Source: Candidatus Fibrimonadales bacterium
Lineage (GTDB): Bacteria > Fibrobacterota > Fibrobacteria > Fibrobacterales > Fibrobacteraceae
NCBI GenBank assembly: GCA_009788135.1
Contig: WQSA01000132.1
Location: 1-6,559 of the forward strand
DNA length: 6,559 nucleotides
Reading direction: 5' to 3'
The notes beneath the pieces were generated by a model that saw only the letters and a list, made by a program, of their open reading frames with translations, searched no databases and had not been told where the DNA came from. The first letter of the stretch is position 1. Every line of letters begins with the position of its first letter. Positions 1 through 5,281 of the stretch are shown here, piece after piece. Both the position numbers and the translations under genes were made by a program.

Positions 1-25
1 GCTCGTATTGGACCTGTTCATTTTA

Positions 26-99
<74 letters not shown>

Positions 100-128
100 T
101 TAAAATTCGTTCAATTTCAAAGGGTAAT

Positions 129-157
129 GTAGTAAAATTTTAGCACGGCAAGTCCAA
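129..157 (-). promoter_or_regulatory. Candidate promoter of tRNA-Arg
   Basis: On the minus strand TTGGAC (157-152) is followed after exactly 17 bases by TACTAC (134-129), inside the motif TTTTACTACATT (137-126). The predicted transcript start near 122 would give a leader of about 22 nt before the tRNA 5' end at 99. The -35 matches the sigma-70 consensus only at TTG, so most weight rests on the -10-like motif recurring upstream of other genes here. The promoter lies back to back with that of the gene starting at 224. Confidence 0.45.
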
Positions 158-162
158 AGAGC

Positions 163-191
163 TTGTCATAGAGGCTATTGTTTACTATATT
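163..191 (+). promoter_or_regulatory. Sigma-70-like promoter of the 224-820 gene
   Basis: TTGTCA (163-168, five of six matches to TTGACA) is separated by 17 bp from TATATT (186-191, five of six matches to TATAAT). The -10 lies inside the recurring motif TTTACTATATT (181-191). A start near 198 would give a leader of about 26 nt holding the GAGG at 215-218, five bases before the ATG at 224. This is the best-formed promoter in the window. Confidence 0.6.
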
Positions 192-223
192 CTCTCCCAA
201 TAACATCTACAAATGAGGAAAAA

Positions 224-820
224 ATGGCTAAAAAAACTTATCCTATTGCTACAAAAGCGTCGGCAAAACATGAATCTGATGTTATTGACGCAGAAGCTAC
301 TGTTGTCAAAAAACGCAGGAAGAAAAAACCTGTCGAAAAGAAAGCGGAGCCTGAGCTTACGGGCTGGGCTTTGAAAAAGGCTAGTTTTGGCTGGCTGCAG
401 GGAAGCAAATATACTATATGCTTGTTGGTGACAGGTGTTGAAGGTAGTTGGAAATATGTCGGCTATATAGTATCCACCTGCAGAGATATTTTTCCAAAAC
501 GAAAATTAAAGAAGCCAGTTGAAATTTTTTGCATTCCGTTAGATTTTGACTTTAGTTTTTTTGGCGAGCCTTGCGAATATAGCGGAGCTTGCGGTTGTAT
601 CAATGTGGCTGAATTGCCGGAAGATTTTGAATTGCCAGAATATATACAAGTAGAAGCTATAAAAGCCGAGTTTGAAATTATTAAGGACAAACTCAAAAAT
701 TTGTCGCATTCAAAGTTTAAAGGACCAAAAACAGCAGCGATTGAGGCTTTAAAACTCATCGGGTCGTTAGAGGAAAAGCTATCCATACCCCCAACTGTCA
801 GCTCACTATTTGCAAAGTAG
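224..820 (+). CDS. Hypothetical basic protein, 198 aa, no recognised family
   Basis: I do not recognise this protein. The start at 224 is supported by a Shine-Dalgarno GAGG at 215-218 and a good upstream promoter. Residues 1-45 form a low-complexity, very basic region, with KKRRKKK at 29-35 and further lysines to residue 40. Such tails are often disordered and can bind nucleic acid, but that is inference. Residues 47-130 look like a folded core with aromatic stretches (FGWLQG, IPLDFDFSFFG) and a cysteine group C117, C123, C125 in the segment EPCEYSGACGC. The C-terminal part (about 140-188) is predicted mainly helical and charged. I see no signal peptide or convincing transmembrane helix, so it is probably cytoplasmic. 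It appears monocistronic: the next gene has its own promoter-like element. The opposite-strand open frame at 463-852 is a shadow. Real gene likely; function unknown. Confidence 0.8.
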   Translation: MAKKTYPIATKASAKHESDVIDAEATVVKKRRKKKPVEKKAEPELTGWALKKASFGWLQGSKYTICLLVTGVEGSWKYVGYIVSTCRDIFPKRKLKKPVEIFCIPLDFDFSFFGEPCEYSGACGCINVAELPEDFELPEYIQVEAIKAEFEIIKDKLKNLSHSKFKGPKTAAIEALKLIGSLEEKLSIPPTVSSLFAK

Positions 821-851
821 CCCGTACCGCTAGAGTCATATTTAATCCGCA

Positions 852-863
852 TTTACTATATTT
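852..863 (+). promoter_or_regulatory. -10-like element just before the YbaN-type gene
   Basis: TTTACTATATTT repeats the element found at 181-191. The TATATT core (857-862) ends only six bases before the ATG at 869, and no purine-rich Shine-Dalgarno lies between. If used, transcription would start at or next to the ATG, giving a leaderless or nearly leaderless message. I could not find a matching -35 about 17 bp upstream; that region is AGTCAT. Confidence 0.45.
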
Positions 864-868
864 GAACA

Positions 869-1279
869 ATGAAAAAATATATTTACATTTCACTTGGCAT
901 TCTTTGCGTAATACTTGGCGGCATAGGCGTGGTAACGCCCGTTTTGCCTACAACTCCTTTTTTGCTTTTGGCAGCGTTTTTATTTTCCCGCAGCTCAAAA
1001 AAAATGCATGATATGCTTTTGAAAAATAAAGTGTTCGGAAAATATCTTTACAACTATTCCAACCATATCCCATTTCCGTTAAAAGATAAAATCTTCTCCA
1101 TAGCATTTTTGTGGACCGGATTGAGTGCTACTTTTTATTTTGCGGATTTGCCAAAATGGGTCTTTATACTTTTGATAGTTATTGGCATTTCGGTTAGCAT
1201 TCACATCGCAATGCTGGGAAAATGGCGAAGAAATAAAAATACCAGCTCTACCAACCCGCCATCGCAAGATCCCTTATAA
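869..1279 (+). CDS. DUF454/YbaN-family inner-membrane protein
   Basis: The 136-aa protein matches the YbaN family (DUF454, PF04304): a short N-terminal cytoplasmic start, a hydrophobic hairpin at about residues 5-40, and the family hallmark PTTPF (27-31) followed by LLLAAFLFSRSS. A polar segment (41-72, including KNKVFGKYL) comes next, then two more hydrophobic helices at about 76-93 and 96-116. The positive run KWRRNK after the last helix should sit in the cytoplasm. The biochemical role of the family is unknown. Length is close to the usual 115-140 aa; the final 13 residues (NTSSTNPPSQDPL) look like an unstructured extension. No Shine-Dalgarno precedes the ATG, but a promoter-like element lies directly upstream. 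The gene converges on the HTH gene with a 6-base gap and no intrinsic terminator between them. Family assignment is secure; the physiological role is not. Confidence 0.88.
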   Translation: MKKYIYISLGILCVILGGIGVVTPVLPTTPFLLLAAFLFSRSSKKMHDMLLKNKVFGKYLYNYSNHIPFPLKDKIFSIAFLWTGLSATFYFADLPKWVFILLIVIGISVSIHIAMLGKWRRNKNTSSTNPPSQDPL

Positions 1280-1285
1280 CGCAAC

Positions 1286-1642
1286 TCATGCTTTCTCATT
1301 TACAGGCAAGGCAGAAACTTCCTGCGCCGCAATCCTCTTGGTAAACCAGCTCACAACCGCCTCCCCCACCCTAGCCTCAAAATCATCATCTATGCTTATC
1401 GGAAAAAGTTTGGCTTCCTTTGCTACATCTTCGCCAAATAATTCCGCTACCGTCATGCCGGCTTGCAAAAGCTTTATGCATTTATCGTAGCTGGGAACTC
1501 CGCGATAGCTTGACCAACCGCCAATAAGTCCTAGCGAACAATCAATTCTATCTGCTAATTCTTGCTGAGTAAGCCCCTTTCGCTTCAAAAAACGAGCCAT
1601 GTCTATTCTGGAATATTCTTTGCTGCTGCTAGATTTTTTCAT
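1286..1642 (-). CDS. Small XRE/Cro-CI-type helix-turn-helix protein
   Basis: The 118-aa protein carries a Cro/CI-type HTH at about residues 11-70. MARFLKRKGLTQQELADRI (15-33) gives helices 1-2 with the TQQELA signature. CSLGLIGGW (35-43) is the turn and recognition helix, followed by GVPSYDKCIKLLQAGMTVAELFG closing the domain. The tail (71-118) is acidic then mixed and has no motif I know; it could mediate dimerisation. It probably binds DNA in the cytoplasm as a transcription regulator. I prefer the ATG at 1642 because AAGAG lies just upstream (about six bases from the ATG). An alternative ATG at 1600 (M15) has no ribosome site and would cut close to helix 1. It lies 125 bp downstream of dxs on the same strand, and direct repeats upstream could be its own operator. 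Similar small 'MTVxELFG' HTH proteins are familiar to me from Fibrobacter genomes, from memory only. Targets unknown. Confidence 0.85.
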   Translation of the reverse strand: MKKSSSSKEYSRIDMARFLKRKGLTQQELADRIDCSLGLIGGWSSYRGVPSYDKCIKLLQAGMTVAELFGEDVAKEAKLFPISIDDDFEARVGEAVVSWFTKRIAAQEVSALPVNEKA

Positions 1643-1705
1643 AATTCACTCTTAAAATACACTTTTTTTAAGAAAAACCATTGAAAATTAGCCTGTTTTT
1701 GAGTC

Positions 1706-1729
1706 CTCAGCTTATATTCTCAGCCTTAT
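1706..1729 (-). promoter_or_regulatory. Direct repeat upstream of the HTH gene, candidate operator
   Basis: On the plus strand CTCAGCTTAT (1706-1715) is repeated as CTCAGCCTTAT (1719-1729), starts 13 bp apart with one extra C in the second copy. It lies 64-87 bp upstream of the HTH start. On the minus strand TATAAG (1717-1712) falls within it and could be a -10. This is compatible with autoregulation by the HTH protein, but a chance repeat in AT-rich DNA is also possible. Confidence 0.25.
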
Positions 1730-1752
1730 TGCATTAATTTATTTGTATAAAC

Positions 1753-1764
1753 GAAAATATTTTC
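1753..1764. repeat. Perfect 12-bp palindrome next to the dxs stop codon
   Basis: GAAAATATTTTC is self-complementary and lies three bases beyond the dxs stop codon (1768-1770). It has no loop or following T-tract on either strand, so it does not look like an intrinsic terminator. It may be a protein-binding dyad or chance in AT-rich DNA. The rest of the 125-bp gap (1643-1767) holds only the repeat at 1706-1729. Confidence 0.3.
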
Positions 1765-1767
1765 AGT

Positions 1768-3648
1768 TTAATCGTTTTTGTCGCTTAAACAATCTATAAT
1801 TCTCTCAGCAATTCCATTGCCGGAAAGCCCCAATTCTTCCCTTAATTCGTCAATCTCTCCCTGGTCAACGAAAGCATCAGGAAGTCCAATGCGAATCAAA
1901 CGGGGAGGATCCTTCATTTCCGAAAGAATCTCGGCAATAGCGGAACCAAAACCGCCCGCTATAGAATTATCTTCCACAGTAACCACAATGCTATGCTCCT
2001 TGAAAAGCTCTTTATAGCTTTTGATATCCAATGGCTTTACAAATCTTGCGTCTATTACTGTGGGCTTTATCTCTTTTTTCTCCAGAACTCCAGCGGCATC
2101 AAGACATTTGGCAAGCATAAAACCAACGCCTATCAGCAGCACCTTGGAACCTTCGCTAACCGCGCGGAATTTGCCAATGGGCAATTCCGTAAATTCAGTG
2201 CGAATATCGTTTGTGTAAGTAACCGCTCTTGGATAGCGCAATGCTATTGGGCCGCTTTTATGCTGAGTGGCCGTGTAAATCATGTTGCGCATTTCGTTTT
2301 CGTCCGAGGGTGCCATAATTACTATGCCGGGAATCGTGCGCAGATAAGACAAATCCAAAGCTCCGTGATGAGTTGGGCCGTCTGTGCCCACCAAGCCGGC
2401 TCTGTCTAAAATGAAAACAACCGGCAGGTTTTGCAAAGCTACATCGTGTACAATCTGGTCGTAAGCGCGCTGCAAAAATGTGGAGTAAATGGCTACAACC
2501 GGAGTAAAACCTTCGCATGCAAGCCCTGCGGCAAAAGTTACCGCATGCTCCTCTGCTATGCCCACGTCAAAAATCCTGTCTGCGGTATCAGGGTCTTCTT
2601 TCAAAATGTTAAGCCCGCAGCCATCAAGCATAGCTGCAGAAATTCCAACTATTTTTTTATCCTGTTTTGCCAATGTGAGCAATGTCTTTCCAAAAACCGA
2701 AGTGAGCGTAGGGCGTGGTTTTTCTATGACTACCGAGCCGTCTTCTATGTGGAATGGATCTGAGCCATGCCATTTTGTAGGATTTGTTGTTGCAAGGTCA
2801 TAGCCTTTGCCTTTTTGCGTTAAAATATGGATAAGGCAAACTTCTGGCAGTTTCTTTATTTCATTGAAAGTTTCCACCAATTCTTCTATGTTGTGCCCAT
2901 CGAAAGGGCCAAAATAGCGTACGCTCAAATCTCTGAAAAACTGACCAGGATTCACCATGTTCTCAAGAGCCAATCTGCCGCTCTCCATAAGGTCTTTGAG
3001 TTTGTTGCCCACATGTTCCGGAATGGAACGTACAAATTTTCCAATCTCTTCCAGCGAGCTATTGTGCTTAACAGACAACTTGCTCAAATATTTTGAAAGA
3101 GCTCCCACGCTCGGACTTATGCTCATCTTGTTGTCATTTAAAATTATGGTGAAATTCCGTTTCGTTTGCCTTGAATTGTTCAGCGCTTCAAAGACCATTC
3201 CTCCAGTCATAGAACCATCGCCTATAACAGCAACAACATGATTGTCTTTCTCAGAAAGGTCGCGGGCAACAGCAAAGCCCAGTCCTGCAGAAATTGACGT
3301 GCTTGCATGTCCAACTCCAAAAGCATCGTAAATGCTTTCGCTTCTTTTTGGAAAACCGGAAATTCCTCCTCGCTGCCTTAAGGTTGAAAATTGTTCATAT
3401 CGTCCGGTAAGCAATTTATGCGCATAAGCCTGATGCCCAACATCCCAAATCAAAATATCGCTTGGGGTATCATAAGCATAGTGCAGGGCAATGGCAAGCT
3501 CCACCGTGCCCAAACTAGAAGACAAATGCCCGCCATGTTCAGAAACCTGCCGCAGAATAACAGCTCTAATTTCCTCGGCCAAAGCTTCCAGTTCTTTTGC
3601 ACTGGCTCCCTTTATGTCTTTTGGGGAGCTTATATCTTTAAGTTTCAT
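1768..3648 (-). CDS. dxs: 1-deoxy-D-xylulose-5-phosphate synthase
   Basis: DXS is a thiamine-diphosphate enzyme that condenses pyruvate with glyceraldehyde 3-phosphate to 1-deoxy-D-xylulose 5-phosphate. It is the first committed step of the MEP pathway to isoprenoids and also feeds thiamine and pyridoxal synthesis. The 626 residues are the normal length. The N-terminal ThDP domain shows GGHL (H41), DVGHQAYAHKLLTGR (69-83), GVGHASTSIS (111-120) and the cofactor motif GDGSMTGG (143-150) followed by NDN (171-173). The central transketolase-like domain has IAEEHAVTFAAG with the expected catalytic Glu366 (E. coli Glu370), YSTFLQRAYDQ with R394, and DRAGLVGTDGPTHHG with D423 and H427. RYPRA (R471) follows, and the C-terminal transketolase domain runs from about 495. 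All key residues are present, so it should be active in the cytoplasm. The ATG has no Shine-Dalgarno but has a -10-like element ending six bases upstream. It is divergent from the lipid kinase gene. Confidence 0.98.
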   Translation of the reverse strand: MKLKDISSPKDIKGASAKELEALAEEIRAVILRQVSEHGGHLSSSLGTVELAIALHYAYDTPSDILIWDVGHQAYAHKLLTGRYEQFSTLRQRGGISGFPKRSESIYDAFGVGHASTSISAGLGFAVARDLSEKDNHVVAVIGDGSMTGGMVFEALNNSRQTKRNFTIILNDNKMSISPSVGALSKYLSKLSVKHNSSLEEIGKFVRSIPEHVGNKLKDLMESGRLALENMVNPGQFFRDLSVRYFGPFDGHNIEELVETFNEIKKLPEVCLIHILTQKGKGYDLATTNPTKWHGSDPFHIEDGSVVIEKPRPTLTSVFGKTLLTLAKQDKKIVGISAAMLDGCGLNILKEDPDTADRIFDVGIAEEHAVTFAAGLACEGFTPVVAIYSTFLQRAYDQIVHDVALQNLPVVFILDRAGLVGTDGPTHHGALDLSYLRTIPGIVIMAPSDENEMRNMIYTATQHKSGPIALRYPRAVTYTNDIRTEFTELPIGKFRAVSEGSKVLLIGVGFMLAKCLDAAGVLEKKEIKPTVIDARFVKPLDIKSYKELFKEHSIVVTVEDNSIAGGFGSAIAEILSEMKDPPRLIRIGLPDAFVDQGEIDELREELGLSGNGIAERIIDCLSDKND

Positions 3649-3654
3649 TTGTAA

Positions 3655-3663
3655 ATAGTAAAA
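3655..3663 (-). promoter_or_regulatory. -10-like element just before dxs
   Basis: The minus strand reads TTTTACTAT from 3663 to 3655. TACTAT (3660-3655) ends six bases before the dxs ATG at 3648, with no ribosome site between, which would suit leaderless transcription. No convincing -35 is visible about 17 bp upstream. A competing TATAAA further upstream (minus strand, about 3688-3683) could give a longer leader. Confidence 0.4.
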
Positions 3664-3678
3664 TAGAAAATTTTACTA
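3656..3678. repeat. Perfect 9-bp inverted repeat between dxs and the lipid kinase gene
   Basis: TAGTAAAAT (3656-3664), a 5-base spacer AGAAA, and ATTTTACTA (3670-3678) form a perfect dyad in the 46-bp intergenic region. Each arm contains the outward-facing TTTTACTA of a -10-like element. It may be a by-product of two back-to-back promoters or an operator that controls both genes. The arms are AT-rich, so as an RNA hairpin it would be weak. Confidence 0.6.
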
Positions 3679-3683
3679 AATTT
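3671..3683 (+). promoter_or_regulatory. -10-like element before the lipid kinase gene
   Basis: TTTTACTAAATTT resembles the elements at 181-191 and 852-863. The TACTAA core (3674-3679) ends 15 bases before the ATG at 3695, so the leader would be under about ten bases and lacks a Shine-Dalgarno. The region a -35 would occupy overlaps the dxs element, so the two promoters should compete for RNA polymerase. Confidence 0.4.
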
Positions 3684-3694
3684 ATAAGAACTTT

Positions 3695-4624
3695 ATGCCG
3701 AGAAAATTCCATTTTTTAATCAATCCCATCAGCGGCGGTGGCCAAGGCAGACTTGTATTTGATTTTTTGCCTGAAATTATGCGCTCCATGGCCTTTGACG
3801 AGCATGAATGGAAATGCGAATTCAGCATTTATGAATATTTTGACGAGCAGGTCAAAGAAGCCCTGGAAAATTCCGAGTGCGTGATTGCAGTGGGCGGAGA
3901 TGGCACGGCAACGGCGGTGTTCGACGTTCTTTTGCAGCACGAGGAATTGAGAAATGTAAAAATAGGACTTATACCTCTTGGAACCGGAAATGATTTGGCC
4001 AGGGTTTTAAACCTCTACGAAGCCCTTGTGAGCAGAGGCTTGCTGTATTTGGTTCGCAAACTGGTTACGGCCCAGACCAGAAGCTTCGATTTATGGAAAA
4101 TAAACGGGAAATTTGCGATGGCAAACTATTTTTCCGCAGGCATAGACGCTCGCATTGCCCACGATTTCAACTGCGACAGAGCTGCAGGCAGAATAGCAGG
4201 CAATTCCGTGTTCAAAAATAAGCTGCACTATGTAAAACGGTTTTTCGCAGACAAAGACTACCGCCTGGAAGCCGGGGAATTGCAAGTGACATACGAGTCC
4301 GGCGAAAAGAAAAACTTTGCCCTTGTGAACAACCGTACCGTTATAGTGGGCAATATTCCAAGTTTTGCCGGCGGAAACAACCCGTTTGGAAAATCAGACA
4401 TGGCAGACGGATTGCTGGAAGTTTTAAAGGTCAAATCCATAAGGGGCTTTTTGAAAGCGCTTTCAATCATTGGCCCCGGAACTTCGGTAATAAAAGCCAA
4501 AAAAATCGAAATAAACCTGAAAAACGATGAATTTATCCAAATAGACGGCGAAGATTTCAGCGGAAAGCTGGAAATGCCCATTAGCATAGAATTTGGCGGA
4601 AAAGTGCAAATGTTGCATTTATAA
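3695..4624 (+). CDS. Diacylglycerol kinase family protein (lipid kinase)
   Basis: This enzyme most likely phosphorylates diacylglycerol or a related lipid with ATP, making phosphatidate for reuse in phospholipid synthesis at the inner face of the membrane. The DAGK catalytic domain (about 1-130) shows INPISGGGQG (9-18), the ATP-site AVGGDGT (65-71) and IPLGTGNDLARVL (93-105). Residues 143-245 resemble the accessory domain of eukaryotic DAG kinases: YFSAGIDARIAHDF (145-158), a following KNKLHYVKRF segment, then NIPSFAGGNNPFG (220-232) and the family-wide MADGLLEVL (236-244). IQIDGED (281-287) near the end is the usual closing strand. At 309 aa it is a normal bacterial length with no transmembrane helix, unlike DgkA. 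It begins 46 bp from dxs, divergently, and probably reads on into the metalloprotease-like gene 60 bp downstream. Exact substrate uncertain; YegS-like or sphingoid-type kinases are alternatives. Confidence 0.9.
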   Translation: MPRKFHFLINPISGGGQGRLVFDFLPEIMRSMAFDEHEWKCEFSIYEYFDEQVKEALENSECVIAVGGDGTATAVFDVLLQHEELRNVKIGLIPLGTGNDLARVLNLYEALVSRGLLYLVRKLVTAQTRSFDLWKINGKFAMANYFSAGIDARIAHDFNCDRAAGRIAGNSVFKNKLHYVKRFFADKDYRLEAGELQVTYESGEKKNFALVNNRTVIVGNIPSFAGGNNPFGKSDMADGLLEVLKVKSIRGFLKALSIIGPGTSVIKAKKIEINLKNDEFIQIDGEDFSGKLEMPISIEFGGKVQMLHL

Positions 4625-4669
4625 TTTTTTTTATTAAAGTTTTCCAAAAAACTGCCGATAACCTGAAAC

Positions 4670-4677
4670 AAGGAAGG
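4670..4677 (+). promoter_or_regulatory. Strong Shine-Dalgarno for the 4685 gene
   Basis: AAGGAAGG lies seven bases before the ATG at 4685 and is the strongest ribosome site in the window, fixing that start. I see no clear promoter in the 60-bp gap, so translation is probably from a transcript begun upstream of the lipid kinase gene. Confidence 0.7.
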
Positions 4678-4684
4678 TATATAT

Positions 4685-5281
4685 ATGGTAGAAAGCATCA
4701 AAATTTCCCCAAGCATGATGCCCGCAACAAGCGCGGCTGATGTCTCTATATATAAAATACCAACCGAAAATCCAGGAAAAAACACAAATGGCTACGATTT
4801 ATCGCTGACTGACGAAGGGTGGAAAATCTTGGATGAAAAAAGCGAAAAAAAGGAGAAAGAGGCATCGGGGAAAAAAGAGGCAGCAGGAGAGGGAGAGTTA
4901 AGCGATGAAGAACAGAGAAAAGTAAACGAACTGGAAAAAATAGACAAAAAAGTAAAGGTACATGAGCAGGCGCACGTAAGTGCAGCGGGCGGCTATGCCC
5001 GTGGCGGCGCGAATTACAACTATGTGACCGGACCCGATGGCAAAAGATATGCCAGCGGAGGGCATGTGAATCTAGACACAAGCCCCGAAAAAACTCCGGA
5101 AGCAACCATAAGGAAAGCAGATGTTATTCGCAAAGCCGCCCTTGCTCCGGCAGACCCATCGCCAGCAGACAGGCAAATAGCGGCAGATGCCGCAAAAATG
5201 GCTCAAAAAGCGCAAAGAGAGCTTAGCGCTTCTTCTTCGTCTTATAGTCAACGCTCGGCCGTAGTATCTGGCCAGCTGTAA
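4685..5281 (+). CDS. SprA-related (PF12118-type) putative metalloprotease
   Basis: The 198-aa protein matches the family often labelled 'putative metalloprotease CJM1_0395 family' (SprA-related, PF12118). The first 45 residues are poorly conserved, and residues 50-90 form a Lys/Glu-rich, probably helical linker. The family core runs from about 75 to 182: KVHEQAHVSAAGG contains the zinc motif HEQAH (93-97), then YVTGPDGKRYASGGHVNLDTSP (113-134) and IRKAALAPADPSPADRQIA (148-166), then an Ala-rich helix. HExxH would supply two zinc ligands and a catalytic glutamate; His127 in SGGHV could be a third ligand, which is inference. No signal peptide or membrane segment is visible, so it appears cytoplasmic. 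Substrates are not known. The last 19 codons plus stop overlap the convergent GH18 gene. Family call good, peptidase activity unproven. Confidence 0.85.
   Translation: MVESIKISPSMMPATSAADVSIYKIPTENPGKNTNGYDLSLTDEGWKILDEKSEKKEKEASGKKEAAGEGELSDEEQRKVNELEKIDKKVKVHEQAHVSAAGGYARGGANYNYVTGPDGKRYASGGHVNLDTSPEKTPEATIRKADVIRKAALAPADPSPADRQIAADAAKMAQKAQRELSASSSSYSQRSAVVSGQL
5223..5281. other. 59-bp convergent overlap of two coding regions
   Basis: The stop of the plus-strand metalloprotease-like gene is at 5279-5281, and the minus-strand GH18 stop is at 5223-5225, so the two 3' ends share 59 bp. No hairpin with a T-tract lies here on either strand. The shared segment encodes the Ser-rich tail of one protein and the basic VDYKTKKKR-type tail of the other, both outside the conserved domains. 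Confidence 0.85.

Noticed and set aside
463..852. 129-aa minus-strand frame opposite the 224-820 gene
   Set aside because: It has no ribosome site, while the plus-strand gene has a good promoter and Shine-Dalgarno.
1993..2763. Long plus-strand open frames (1993-2409 and 2431-2763) antisense to dxs
   Set aside because: They lie wholly inside a perfectly conserved dxs, lack ribosome sites and have protein-like composition only as mirror images of dxs codons.
3649..3694. Riboswitch controlling dxs
   Set aside because: Only 46 bp separate dxs from the divergent gene and the predicted leader is nearly absent, leaving no room for a TPP or other riboswitch.
4638..4653. Small hairpin AGTTTT-CCAA-AAAACT after the lipid kinase gene, considered as a terminator
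   Set aside because: The stem is six AT-rich pairs, and the T-tract precedes it instead of following it on the plus strand; on the minus strand no T-tract follows.
4258..4785. 175-aa minus-strand frame across the end of the lipid kinase gene
   Set aside because: It overlaps conserved kinase motifs and the start of the next gene and resembles no family; a shadow.
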